From Oscillospiraceae bacterium (GTDB lineage: Bacteria; Bacillota; Clostridia; Oscillospirales; Oscillospiraceae): DNA of 39,921 nucleotides. The position numbers and the translations under genes were made by a program. The notes beneath the pieces were generated by a model. The model was not told where the DNA came from, searched no databases, and was given only the letters and a program-made list of their open reading frames with translations. The stretch lies in NCBI GenBank assembly GCA_018053145.1, contig JAGPMA010000018.1, positions 1 to 39,921 of the forward strand. The letters run 5' to 3'. Below, in pieces: positions 6,423 through 13,885 of the stretch; the first letter of the stretch is position 1; each line of letters opens with the position of its first letter.

Positions 6423-8780
6423 TTGATTAAGACAATTAAAAAAATAGCTGGTGTTGGGAAATTTAGCAACTACGAAACAAAATCAACTGGGCTTAAAAAT
6501 GACTTTACGAGGTTTAATGTTATTTATGGCTTTAATACATATGGCAAAACCACAATATGTGACATTATGAAGGATATAAATGAAGATGCCGTTACCAGAA
6601 CTCAGCTGAGAAAAACGCTACCAACATCACCGACGCAAAATGTAATTATTAATTGTCTTGACCCGGGTGGAGCTGGTAGCGTTCTTTCGCTATCATCAGA
6701 TTGTTGGAATAACAATACGTTAAAGGATAACATTTTCGTCTTTGATAGCGAATTCATGCAACGCAATGTATTTAGCGGCCTTTCCGTAATTGATGAGCGT
6801 GAGACAAAAGAGAATTTTACTGATTTTATCCTTGGTTCTGAAGGCGTTAAACTTGCTTCCGATCTGGAAAAACACAAGCGCGAATTAAATGTGGAAAGAG
6901 ATGGGCTTAAAAAGTTCATTCCACCTTCGCAGTCTGGGAAAAAGGATTTGGAAATCAAACAATATACGGCGCTAAAAATATCCTCAACGGAAGAATTTCT
7001 GTTAGCAGAACAAATTGAAGTGCAGCGCCAAATCAATGAATCCGAGCGCAGAGAAGGTCTTCGTGACGAGATATTGAACTGCAAAGGCATATTATATTCA
7101 GAATATACACAAGGCAAAGAATTACTTGCCAAGATTGAAATCATAACTGAAATACTACAAAGAGAATATCATATATCAGCCGATACCATCACGAAAATTG
7201 AGAGACATATTCATGATAATATGAATGGTTACCCCAAAGCAATGCAGTGGCTACAGGTCGGTTTTACCAAAGTCGTGAGCAAAAATGAAATATGTCCTTT
7301 TTGTGGACAAACAACAGAGAACAATCAGTTTTATCAGGTTCTATCAGAATACTTTAATGAAGACTATCGGCTATATATTGCGAAAGCGCACAATGATCTG
7401 GATAACGTTAAATTTGATTGGAGCTTTGCGAATTTGTCATCCACTATATTGCTGATTAAACACACATTTGACAATATTAAAATTTATGATTGCAGACTGC
7501 AAAATAAAGAGTCTCTCTTTGATGACTTGCATGATCAAGCGGTATTTGTAGAGGAAGTATTATCGACACTATCTGAAGCTGCTCGAAAAGAGCTTGAGGG
7601 TATGGTTGAGAAAAAGCGCGCGACTCCCCAAACTGAATATGCAGTTAATTGTGTAGAATTCATTGATGCAATAGAAATATATAATGAAATTGCAAAAAAC
7701 TTAGCCGAATTAGTAAACAGTATCAATGCGGATTTGCTTAATATTCAGACTGATATTAACGGTAAACCCCGAACGGGCGAAACATACAGTCTTTCTCAGC
7801 AATTGGAACAAATAAAAACACAACGCACGCGGTTAGCGGAAGATACAATATGTGAGTCCTTGGAGAAAAAGTATAATGAGATTGCTAGTCTGGAATATAA
7901 AATAAAACAACTATCAGGCGAATTAGACACCAATCAACAGAAATATCTGGAAGAGTACTTTAGTCTCATTAGTGACCTATTCAAAAATCTAGGTGCGCAA
8001 GACTTTGAAATAAGTAAAGGTGCTGTCTCAAATAAGGGTTATAAAAAAGTATATGGCATCACAATCAAATATAAAGATGTTCCGGTCACAGATCAAACAA
8101 AATGGATTTTTAGTGAATCGGATCGACGAGCGTTAGCTTTAGCAATTTTCATTGCCAAGGTAAAAAAACTTACTTCAGAAAAAAAGAATGATGCCATTGT
8201 AATCTTCGATGACCCCGCAACAAGCTTTGACGATAACAGGCTTAAATCTGTTATATCTTTAATATTCGGTCTTTCACAAGACGTAAACCAAGTAGTTGTT
8301 TTTGCCCATCACTACAGCTTCGTCTATAATGTCTATTTGATCCATAAAAAGGAAACAACTTTTTTTAAGATTGATCCGATTTCAAATGTATCAGACCTGG
8401 GTATTTTTGATTTGATTATTGAAAACGAATTTGGCACTGACCAGTATAAACGGCTCACTCAAATTTTGAAATTCAACGCTGGCGGTTGTAACAGCATAAC
8501 CATAAACGATTTACGTACATTTATGGAAACATATCTTGATGCCATATTTGCAAAACATTATTATCAAAACAGTTTAGCAGATAAAGATTTCGGAGCGAGA
8601 ATTGACAAATATAAAGAATTGAGTTTAATAACCGATGCTGTTGCACTCAAACTGCATGACTTTAGGCAGTCGTTCAATCCAGAATCCCACTTATACTTAT
8701 CAACCAATGTTGAGGATATTAGAAATGGATCATGTAATTTGATAAATTTCTTATTCGAAAAAGTCCACTTGACTGATTAA
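6423..8780 (+). CDS. AAA_13-family ATPase with CPFC motif, defence candidate
   Basis: A 785-residue SMC/Rad50-like ATPase of the AAA_13 type, the group that includes PrrC and RloC anticodon-nuclease ATPases. Walker A is GFNTYGKTTI (residues about 35-44). Long coiled-coil-like stretches follow, with NEICPFCGQ (about 289-297) supplying a CxxC that could act as a zinc hook. FSESDRRALALA (about 565) replaces the ABC signature, and Walker B is AIVIFDDPATSFD (about 590), followed by a VVVFAHHYSF switch strand. The C-terminal 150 residues are unassigned; they contain DFRQSFNPESH but no clear HEPN R-x4-6-H. Translation starts at TTG 6423, with GGAG 8 bases upstream. Lying alone near the element's att end, it is likely cargo for phage or plasmid defence, which is inference. 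Confidence 0.75.
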   Translation: MIKTIKKIAGVGKFSNYETKSTGLKNDFTRFNVIYGFNTYGKTTICDIMKDINEDAVTRTQLRKTLPTSPTQNVIINCLDPGGAGSVLSLSSDCWNNNTLKDNIFVFDSEFMQRNVFSGLSVIDERETKENFTDFILGSEGVKLASDLEKHKRELNVERDGLKKFIPPSQSGKKDLEIKQYTALKISSTEEFLLAEQIEVQRQINESERREGLRDEILNCKGILYSEYTQGKELLAKIEIITEILQREYHISADTITKIERHIHDNMNGYPKAMQWLQVGFTKVVSKNEICPFCGQTTENNQFYQVLSEYFNEDYRLYIAKAHNDLDNVKFDWSFANLSSTILLIKHTFDNIKIYDCRLQNKESLFDDLHDQAVFVEEVLSTLSEAARKELEGMVEKKRATPQTEYAVNCVEFIDAIEIYNEIAKNLAELVNSINADLLNIQTDINGKPRTGETYSLSQQLEQIKTQRTRLAEDTICESLEKKYNEIASLEYKIKQLSGELDTNQQKYLEEYFSLISDLFKNLGAQDFEISKGAVSNKGYKKVYGITIKYKDVPVTDQTKWIFSESDRRALALAIFIAKVKKLTSEKKNDAIVIFDDPATSFDDNRLKSVISLIFGLSQDVNQVVVFAHHYSFVYNVYLIHKKETTFFKIDPISNVSDLGIFDLIIENEFGTDQYKRLTQILKFNAGGCNSITINDLRTFMETYLDAIFAKHYYQNSLADKDFGARIDKYKELSLITDAVALKLHDFRQSFNPESHLYLSTNVEDIRNGSCNLINFLFEKVHLTD

Positions 8781-8945
8781 GTATTGTAAAATCGCATTGA
8801 GCACTCAAGCGTTTGGCACGCCTTTGAGAGTAAAAACCCACCCTGTTGCTACCTTCTGGAACATAGGAACAACGAGCTGCTGGAGAATGCTATAGCAAAT
8901 GTTCTACACCGTTACACATATAATTAGTAAATTGCAACCGTTGGT

Positions 8946-8958
8946 TGACACGGTGTCA
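8946..8958. promoter_or_regulatory. Perfect palindromic operator candidate upstream of the XRE regulator
   Basis: TGACAC-G-GTGTCA is a perfect 13-base inverted repeat 68 bases upstream of the regulator's ATG. It overlaps a TTGACA hexamer (8945-8950), so a bound repressor could block a promoter there. No good -10 box lies exactly 17 bases downstream, so the promoter part is weak. HTH_3 regulators usually bind short palindromes in their own promoter. Confidence 0.45.
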
Positions 8959-9026
8959 TGCTGACTTGGTTGCTAACACTCACCAGTTTTGCTAGCATAA
9001 CAGTAAAAGTAGGAGGAATCACATAA

Positions 9027-10430
9027 ATGGAAATGTCTGAAAAAATACAGCTACTTAGAAAAAAGGAGTGTCTTTCACAGGAGCAGTTTGCTGAAAAGTT
9101 GAATGTGTCAAGACAAGCCGTTTCTAAATGGGAATCGGGGCAGTCTATGCCGGAAATTGAAAAAATCACTCAGATGAGCGTGCTTTTCGGCGTTACGACC
9201 GACTATCTTTTAAAGGATGATATGGCCGATGAGCCGGTACTACCACCGTTAGCAGAAAACACCGATGTTAATCCGCGTAAGAACAACAAACGACTTTCCA
9301 AGAGAGTAATAAAAATCGGTGGAATCGCTCTTTCGGTTGTCGTTGTCTCCCTATCTGTTTATTTACTTATTGCGAATCACATTGTATTCCTGTCATCCAA
9401 CGCAAAAATGCAATACTATTTTCTAACCGCAATGACCACAGATAGCAGTTATATTGAAAAAAGCGTTAGCCTGTTTAACGAGATTTATGCCGGAACAAAC
9501 GATGAAGATAAGGCACTTTCATATTTCGAAAGTGCAGTTGAACAATCAGTTGGTTTTCGAGGAAGATCATCCTTTGAGTTAGCTTCGCTAATCCCACAAT
9601 TTAGTGGCATGAGCGCCGACAACGAACAGTTTGAAAAATTGCTTGATGGGGCCAACACACTTCTCCTCGCCGTTGATATTGACGACATATGTAACTATCC
9701 CGAAAAATATGCCGAAAAGGAAGTGATGATTACAGGTGAGATTTCAAGCATTGATCCTAAGCGCGAAATGATCACTTTTAATTCCGAATATCAGTCTGTA
9801 TCCAATAATAGTATCGAGCTAAATTACAGTATGGAGAAAGCCTCCGGCACCGGTACCGACTGGGATAATTTGTATCCAGATTCTTCCGCCAGAGTCGCTT
9901 ACGGGTACTTGAAAAAGTATAGCAATCTCAACGGCAACTACTTAATAATTTATCAATTCATCAGATTGGATGACTTCAGTAGAACAACTTGTGATTCCAT
10001 TCGGTTAATCGCCGATTTGGCAGTAACCCCTGCTGACGAGCAGGAAGCGCATCCTTATATTCAAAACGCCGTCCCATCATATTACCCATCGGATACTCTG
10101 CCCCTTTATCGTATGTATAATGTTCTAAACAGCTCAGATAACGGCGATATAGTTGTTTCATATCAAAGTAACGGCACATTTGAAGAAGTGATTGATTATT
10201 ACGATGAGATTCTTCTAAAATTAGGTAAAAACTATATTCTTCAAAACCTAGGTGCAAAGGCAAAAGGTCTTACCGCTCTACTACCCGATTCCGATAAGTG
10301 TGTATATGTTATAATATCAGACGGTGCAACTGTGTACGGAAAAAAATCTGACAAAGCAACGATAGCTATTGCGATTATGGATAAACAGTCCTATTACGAT
10401 ACAGAAGGAGCTCTAGTCTCCGCGGGCTAA
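9027..10430 (+). CDS. Membrane-anchored XRE-family regulator
   Basis: A 467-residue protein. Residues about 5-65 form an HTH_3/XRE domain (LSQEQFAEKLNVSRQAVSKW, then ITQMSVLFGVTTDYLLK). A basic linker and one transmembrane helix (about 92-115, IGGIALSVVVVSLSVYLLIA) lead to a 340-residue extracytoplasmic domain. In that domain, VMITGEISSIDPKREMITFN suggests an OB-like fold and the rest is unrecognised. The ATG has AGGAGG at 9011-9016. This layout suits a one-component sensor that ties an external signal to gene control. It is the last gene before the att region of the element, and its target is unknown. Confidence 0.75.
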   Translation: MEMSEKIQLLRKKECLSQEQFAEKLNVSRQAVSKWESGQSMPEIEKITQMSVLFGVTTDYLLKDDMADEPVLPPLAENTDVNPRKNNKRLSKRVIKIGGIALSVVVVSLSVYLLIANHIVFLSSNAKMQYYFLTAMTTDSSYIEKSVSLFNEIYAGTNDEDKALSYFESAVEQSVGFRGRSSFELASLIPQFSGMSADNEQFEKLLDGANTLLLAVDIDDICNYPEKYAEKEVMITGEISSIDPKREMITFNSEYQSVSNNSIELNYSMEKASGTGTDWDNLYPDSSARVAYGYLKKYSNLNGNYLIIYQFIRLDDFSRTTCDSIRLIADLAVTPADEQEAHPYIQNAVPSYYPSDTLPLYRMYNVLNSSDNGDIVVSYQSNGTFEEVIDYYDEILLKLGKNYILQNLGAKAKGLTALLPDSDKCVYVIISDGATVYGKKSDKATIAIAIMDKQSYYDTEGALVSAG

Positions 10431-10642
10431 AAGATTGAAATTTTTCTTTTAGTCCAAGATGGTATGATGCTCATATAAATATCAAACAAACCGATTTATC
10501 AAGTCTGAGCGATGAACCGGCACATGTAGAACCGAAGAAATTATATTTTTCGAACAGATCAAGTGCTTCATACCTCTGGGATAATGGATAACCAATATGC
10601 GTAACTAACACCACTCGAAAACTTTTAAACCTTCCGTAAAGC

Positions 10643-10670
10643 AAAAAGGACGGCAATCACCGTCCTTTTT
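10643..10670. terminator. Bidirectional terminator at the element's right end
   Basis: AAAAAGGACGG (10643-10653) and CCGTCCTTTTT (10660-10670) form a perfect 11-bp stem around a 6-base loop, with a U-tract in either direction. It closes the XRE gene's transcript. The 200 bases between the XRE stop and this hairpin contain no convincing gene. Confidence 0.8.
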
Positions 10671-10700
10671 GTAAATTGGCTAATTCGGTTATTTCCAAGC

Positions 10701-10892
10701 CCTTGAAAGATGACTTGTTTCAAGGTGTTCGTGGCTAATACGCGGCTAATATGAGGTTCTGAAAAGCCGTAATAACCCATGATATCGCGTGATATTGTGA
10801 AGCAATCAAAAGTAGTGAAAACCCTTGCGCCACAAGGGTTACAGCGCATTGTGTGATATCGCAGGATAAGCGAAAAAAACGGGTGATTAAAA
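10701..10892. repeat. Repeat-rich att region (putative integrase arm-type sites)
   Basis: Directly inside the element boundary lie an inverted repeat CCTTGAAA/TTTCAAGG (10701-10708, 10718-10725), a tandem GGCTAATA pair spaced 11 bases (10733-10740, 10744-10751), a direct repeat TGATATCGC (10780-10788, 10854-10862), and an inverted repeat AACCCTTG/CAAGGGTT (10820-10840). Tyrosine integrases bind arm-type direct repeats beside the core, so this is the expected appearance of an att arm. Binding itself is inferred. Confidence 0.55.
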
Positions 10893-10937
10893 CTCCTAAG
10901 CGAAAGGTCGCGCGTTCGAATCGCGCCGGGGATGCCA
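10893..10937 (+). tRNA. 3' fragment of tRNA-Arg(CCT): attachment-site core
   Basis: CTCCTAA (10893-10899) reads as an anticodon loop with anticodon CCT. It is followed by GCGAA, a variable loop AGGTC, a perfect T-arm GCGCG-TTCGAAT-CGCGC (10910-10926), the acceptor strand CGGGGAT, a G discriminator and an encoded CCA (10935-10937). The bases before the loop (TAAAA) cannot pair with GCGAA, and no D-arm or 5' acceptor strand precedes it, so this is not a functional tRNA. It is what remains when an element integrates into a tRNA gene with crossover in the anticodon loop. The complete gene should stand at the other end of the element, left of this window. Confidence 0.85.
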
Positions 10938-10978
10938 AAACGCTGTAACCACAATTGATTACAGCGTTTTCTTTTTTT
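10937..10978 (+). terminator. Terminator of the original tRNA-Arg gene
   Basis: AAAACGCTGTAA (10937-10948) and TTACAGCGTTTT (10959-10970) form a perfect 12-bp stem with a 10-base loop, followed by C and seven Ts. It starts immediately at the CCA end of the tRNA fragment. It marks the start of native chromosome, now separated from its tRNA by the inserted element. Confidence 0.85.
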
Positions 10979-11060
10979 ATCATAGCTTTTATGTTTGCTT
11001 CATTATTATCATTAATCTCTGTACTTCAAATTTATTGACACGCGAGGTATTTTTTAAGGG

Positions 11061-11699
11061 CTACGTGCGTTCGTAAAACAAGAAGGACGGCAAATATCCG
11101 ATTAAAAGCTGAATTGCCGCACCACAAAGCCAAAAGAAGGTCATTAGAACAGAGCAATGCATAAAGAACGAACTCGGCAGAATTTTGATTATCTCGTCAA
11201 GTTCGGGATTAAATTGCCATGACGACTCGGTAAATAGAATCGAATGAAACAGATTAAATGTCCAGTCAAAGTTTGTCAGCATTCCGGCTCCAATAGCAGC
11301 CGGAATAGTCAGGGTAATTGCTCCGGATATTTTCAGTGTGCTTTTTGATACCATCCGATTGATATATATATAAGCCAGCAAAAGTCCAGAAATCAAGCCG
11401 AGAAGATAAACGGTGTTGAACAACAGCTTGCAGGCGGCAAAATGATAAGTTGCAACCTGTGTATATTCAAATGTCGGCAGAGCAAATGGCTTGGATGAAA
11501 AAGGCGACAGATAATCGAGCATCGCATTGTAATTAAGCATAATTTCTTCACGCGATATCTTGGAGCTTTCGCTTATATTAAGCAGGTCTATATCTACTAT
11601 ATATGGGAAATCGAAAATGTGAATTACGGCAAGCGCAAGCGCAGTCGTAAAAACCAGTACTGTCATGGCAAGCAGAAATCCCGCAATAGCTCTTTTCAT
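11061..11699 (-). CDS. TIGR01906/DUF1461-type integral membrane protein
   Basis: A 212-residue membrane protein from ATG at 11699, with AAGGG about 8 bases upstream; the longer reading frame would overlap the preceding gene and lacks a signal. It has an N-terminal transmembrane helix, an extracytoplasmic segment containing REEIMLNYNAMLDYL, and three further helices. This matches the conserved Firmicutes family TIGR01906, whose function is unknown. It follows the hydro-lyase beta subunit by 22 bases and ends just before the tRNA-Arg terminator region. Confidence 0.75.
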   Translation of the reverse strand: MKRAIAGFLLAMTVLVFTTALALAVIHIFDFPYIVDIDLLNISESSKISREEIMLNYNAMLDYLSPFSSKPFALPTFEYTQVATYHFAACKLLFNTVYLLGLISGLLLAYIYINRMVSKSTLKISGAITLTIPAAIGAGMLTNFDWTFNLFHSILFTESSWQFNPELDEIIKILPSSFFMHCSVLMTFFWLCGAAIQLLIGYLPSFLFYERT

Positions 11700-11721
11700 G
11701 CTATTTCCCTTCGTTAATAAT

Positions 11722-12273
11722 TCAGTTTGCGCCTGAATACTTTTGTTTTGCATCTTTAAATATATTTCCGCCCGAAGCATCGATGCAAACCGTAACCGGT
11801 AGCTTATCAACGACGAGGCGCTTAATGGATTCGCAGCCCAAATCGTGAAACGCAATTTCCTCAGCTTCTAGGACATGGCTTGCCATAAGCGCACCTGCTC
11901 CGCCTACAGCACAGAAATATACTGCTCCGTTTCGGACAAGTGCCTCACAAACATCCGTCCCTCTTTCGCCTTTTCCGATTATACCCAAAAGTCCCAAATC
12001 TAAAAGTCTCGGTGTAAATTTGTCCATACGAATTGAGGTTGTTGGACCACAGGACCCAACGGGCTTGCCGTTTTGCGCCGGTGTCGGTCCTGTGTAATAG
12101 ATAATCGCTCCGTCCAAATCAAAGGGCAGCTTCTCTCCCCTGTCCAGTAGTTCGAAAATACGCTTATGGGCGGCATCTCTTGCCGTATATACTGTGCCGG
12201 AGAGCAGAACCCTATCACCAAATCTTAGTGTGTTTGCCGCGTTTTTTAGTTCATGTATCGTCAATTCTATCAT
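11722..12273 (-). CDS. Fe-S hydro-lyase, tartrate/fumarate type, beta subunit
   Basis: A 183-residue protein matching the C-terminal/beta half of class I fumarases and L-tartrate dehydratases, which interconvert fumarate and malate or dehydrate tartrate. FGDRVLLSGTVYTARDAAHK, GPTPAQNGKPVGSCGPTTS and GKGERG are family landmarks. The alpha subunit that carries the [4Fe-4S] ligands normally lies just upstream in the same operon, but here the upstream gene is rplT behind a terminator. No alpha gene occurs in the window, so the enzyme would need a subunit encoded elsewhere. Substrate cannot be fixed from sequence. Confidence 0.85.
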   Translation of the reverse strand: MIELTIHELKNAANTLRFGDRVLLSGTVYTARDAAHKRIFELLDRGEKLPFDLDGAIIYYTGPTPAQNGKPVGSCGPTTSIRMDKFTPRLLDLGLLGIIGKGERGTDVCEALVRNGAVYFCAVGGAGALMASHVLEAEEIAFHDLGCESIKRLVVDKLPVTVCIDASGGNIFKDAKQKYSGAN

Positions 12274-12309
12274 AACGCACCTCGCTATTTATATGAGGGT
12301 AACATAAAA

Positions 12310-12333
12310 GCGGACAGCTGTAAAGCTGTCCGC
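12310..12333 (-). terminator. Terminator of the infC-rpmI-rplT operon
   Basis: GCGGACAGC (12310-12318) and GCTGTCCGC (12325-12333) form a perfect 9-bp GC-rich stem with a 6-base loop. On the minus strand it is followed by TTTT. It lies 25 bases beyond the rplT stop. Confidence 0.8.
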
Positions 12334-12358
12334 AAAAAATGTCGTATTTTAAATTGCC

Positions 12359-12718
12359 TTATGCCTTAAGAGCAGCCTTTGCCTTTTCGGTGAGGGCGGT
12401 AAACGCTTCGGGCTCATGGATTGCAATTTCGGAAAGCATCTTACGGTTCATGTCAAGTCCTGCGAGCTTGAGGCCGTGCATGAAGGTAGAGTAGTTCATG
12501 CCGTTCATCTTTGTAGCAGCGCTTATACGAGTAATCCAAAGCTTACGGAAATCTCTTTTCTTCTGCTTACGTCCGACATAAGCATAGGTAAGGGATTTCA
12601 TAACAGCTTGATTAGCCATTTTGTAGTGAGAGGATTTTGCGCCCCAATAGCCCTTGGCCATTCCAAGAACCTTATTTCTTCTTTTGCGCGTCATCATCGC
12701 GCCTTTAATTCTAGCCAT
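12359..12718 (-). CDS. rplT: 50S ribosomal protein L20
   Basis: A 119-residue, highly basic L20, needed early in 50S assembly. The N-terminus [21 protein letters not shown] and the [16 protein letters not shown] core are canonical, and the length is exactly typical. It is the last gene of the infC-rpmI-rplT operon, 15 bases after rpmI. In Firmicutes L20 also represses its own operon by binding the leader. Confidence 0.98.
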   Translation of the reverse strand: MARIKGAMMTRKRRNKVLGMAKGYWGAKSSHYKMANQAVMKSLTYAYVGRKQKKRDFRKLWITRISAATKMNGMNYSTFMHGLKLAGLDMNRKMLSEIAIHEPEAFTALTEKAKAALKA

Positions 12719-12733
12719 CTTAAAAGATCCTCC

Positions 12734-12937
12734 TTATTTGTAGGGAATCATGCGTTTAATCGCAGACTCGTTTGTTGCATCGGCATAAGTTCCCTTGCGG
12801 AGCTGTCTTTTGCTCTTTGTGGTCTTTCCATGACCATTGAGAAGATGGGAAGTGTAAGCGTGCGAACGTTTTACCTTGCCGGACTTTGTGAGACTAAATC
12901 TCTTTTTTGCTCCACTGTGCGTTTTGAGCTTAGGCAT
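12734..12937 (-). CDS. rpmI: 50S ribosomal protein L35
   Basis: A 67-residue basic protein opening [20 protein letters not shown], the standard L35 signature, and ending KRMIPYK. It sits between infC (27 bases upstream) and rplT, the usual order. Confidence 0.98.
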   Translation of the reverse strand: MPKLKTHSGAKKRFSLTKSGKVKRSHAYTSHLLNGHGKTTKSKRQLRKGTYADATNESAIKRMIPYK

Positions 12938-12964
12938 AACGGTTTACTCCTTTGAATGAAATGA

Positions 12965-13492
12965 TTATTTATTAGCAGATGATTGTTTAGGTGAGATAAA
13001 TATAGACATGCTGCGTCCTTCAAGCTTAGGTTCTTTGTCAAGAACGGCATATTCGGAACATTTCTCCGCGAATTCTTTCAGCAGAACTGCGCCCAATTCT
13101 GTATGAGCCATTTGTCTGCCTTTGAAACGGACAGAAACCTTGACACGGTCACCGTCTTGGATAAACTTCTGCGTGCTCTTCAGCTTAACGTTAAAGTCGT
13201 TCTCGCCAATACCCGGTGACATACGGATTTCTTTTACTTCAACAATATGCTGATTTTTCTTTGCTTCCTTGTCCTTCTTTGCCTGTTCAAAACGGAACTT
13301 ACCATAGTCCATAATTTTGCATACAGGTGGTACTGACCCGGGAGCAATTTTAACCAGATCCATGTCTTTCTGCATCGCGATTTCCATCGCTGCCTGCACA
13401 GACATAAGTCCAAGCTGTTCACCCGTATCGCTAATAAGCCGAATTTCCTTGTCGAGTATTTCCTCGTTGATCTGATGAGCTAAGTTTGCTAT
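12965..13492 (-). CDS. infC: Translation initiation factor IF-3, apparent AUA start
   Basis: IF-3 binds the 30S subunit and discriminates against non-canonical start codons. QINEEILDKEIRLISDTGEQLG opens the N-domain, and IRMSPGIGENDFNVKLKS with VRFKGRQMAH mark the C-domain. The frame extends upstream to 13594, but those residues are unlike IF-3. At 13492 an in-frame ATA lies exactly 8 bases after a perfect GGAGGT (13506-13501) and gives 175 residues, the normal length. No ATG, GTG or TTG lies in frame at that spot. Rare AUU/AUC/AUA starts are the known autoregulatory device for infC. I therefore choose ATA; the amino acid would still be formyl-methionine. Confidence 0.93.
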   Translation of the reverse strand: MANLAHQINEEILDKEIRLISDTGEQLGLMSVQAAMEIAMQKDMDLVKIAPGSVPPVCKIMDYGKFRFEQAKKDKEAKKNQHIVEVKEIRMSPGIGENDFNVKLKSTQKFIQDGDRVKVSVRFKGRQMAHTELGAVLLKEFAEKCSEYAVLDKEPKLEGRSMSIFISPKQSSANK

Positions 13493-13506
13493 ATCAAAAC
13501 ACCTCC

Positions 13507-13665
13507 AAGCGTAAATAGCGGGGCGAACCCCATAGAAAATGCGGGCGCTCTGGCACCCGCATAAAATACACATAAATAGCCAAAGGCTATACATGGCATA
13601 TTAACCCAAGCGCACCACTGTGACTAGGTGAGGACGGATACCAACCGAACCTACTTTGTTCTAAC
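13507..13665 (-). ncRNA. Structured infC-operon leader (L20-leader type) with attenuator
   Basis: About 160 bases of untranslated leader separate the promoter from the infC ribosome binding site. It contains ATAGCC-AAA-GGCTAT (13576-13590) and a GC-rich hairpin (ATGCGGG 13539-13545 with CCCGCAT 13556-13562) followed on the minus strand by TTTT, resembling an intrinsic terminator. A GGGG-TTCG-CCCC hairpin (13520-13531) lies just before the Shine-Dalgarno. Firmicutes control this operon by L20-dependent attenuation in such a leader. Membership in that RNA family was not tested by covariance. Confidence 0.65.
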
Positions 13666-13671
13666 TGTGCT

Positions 13672-13700
13672 AGTTTAACAGCAAAAGCTTGCTTTGTCAA
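13672..13700 (-). promoter_or_regulatory. Sigma-A promoter of infC-rpmI-rplT
   Basis: On the minus strand, TTGACA (13700-13695), 17 bases, then TAAACT (13677-13672). The -35 box overlaps the stop codon of the 62-residue membrane protein gene upstream. Spacing and consensus fit are very good. Confidence 0.8.
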
Positions 13701-13885
13701 TCACTATTTTTCTTCTTAAGCATCTTTCCGTTTATGATAATGTATATTACCATCATAACGAGTCCGACAATTTGAAACGGAAGATGCAGCCACCCAGGAG
13801 CGTTTGTAAATATATAGTTTACGGCCAGTCCGCTTGTTGCCAGAAGAAATCCAACGAAAAACAGCCATTGATGCTTAAGCTTCAT
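13697..13885 (-). CDS. Small two-helix membrane protein
   Basis: A 62-residue protein with two hydrophobic segments (about 8-27 and 35-52) and a lysine-rich C-terminus (GKMLKKKNSD), suggesting a hairpin topology. I do not recognise a family. Its ATG overlaps the deoC stop by 4 bases (ATGA), so translation is coupled to deoC, which supports it as a real gene. Confidence 0.6.
   Translation of the reverse strand: MKLKHQWLFFVGFLLATSGLAVNYIFTNAPGWLHLPFQIVGLVMMVIYIIINGKMLKKKNSD

Noticed and set aside
8781-8944. Possible gene fragment after the AAA ATPase
   Set aside because: Short frames are broken by stops, and nothing matches a family I can name.
10431-10642. Short open frame after the XRE gene reading WYDAHINIKQTDLSS
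   Set aside because: No start signal or recognisable homology; may be a remnant but cannot be supported.
10625-10983. Minus-strand ORFs reading GIPGAIRTRDLSLRS and SPARFERATFRLG
   Set aside because: These are the well-known spurious translations antisense to tRNA genes; the tRNA-Arg fragment on the plus strand explains them.
13493-13594. N-terminal extension of IF-3
   Set aside because: The extra residues are unlike IF-3, lie over leader hairpins, and precede the Shine-Dalgarno of the AUA start.
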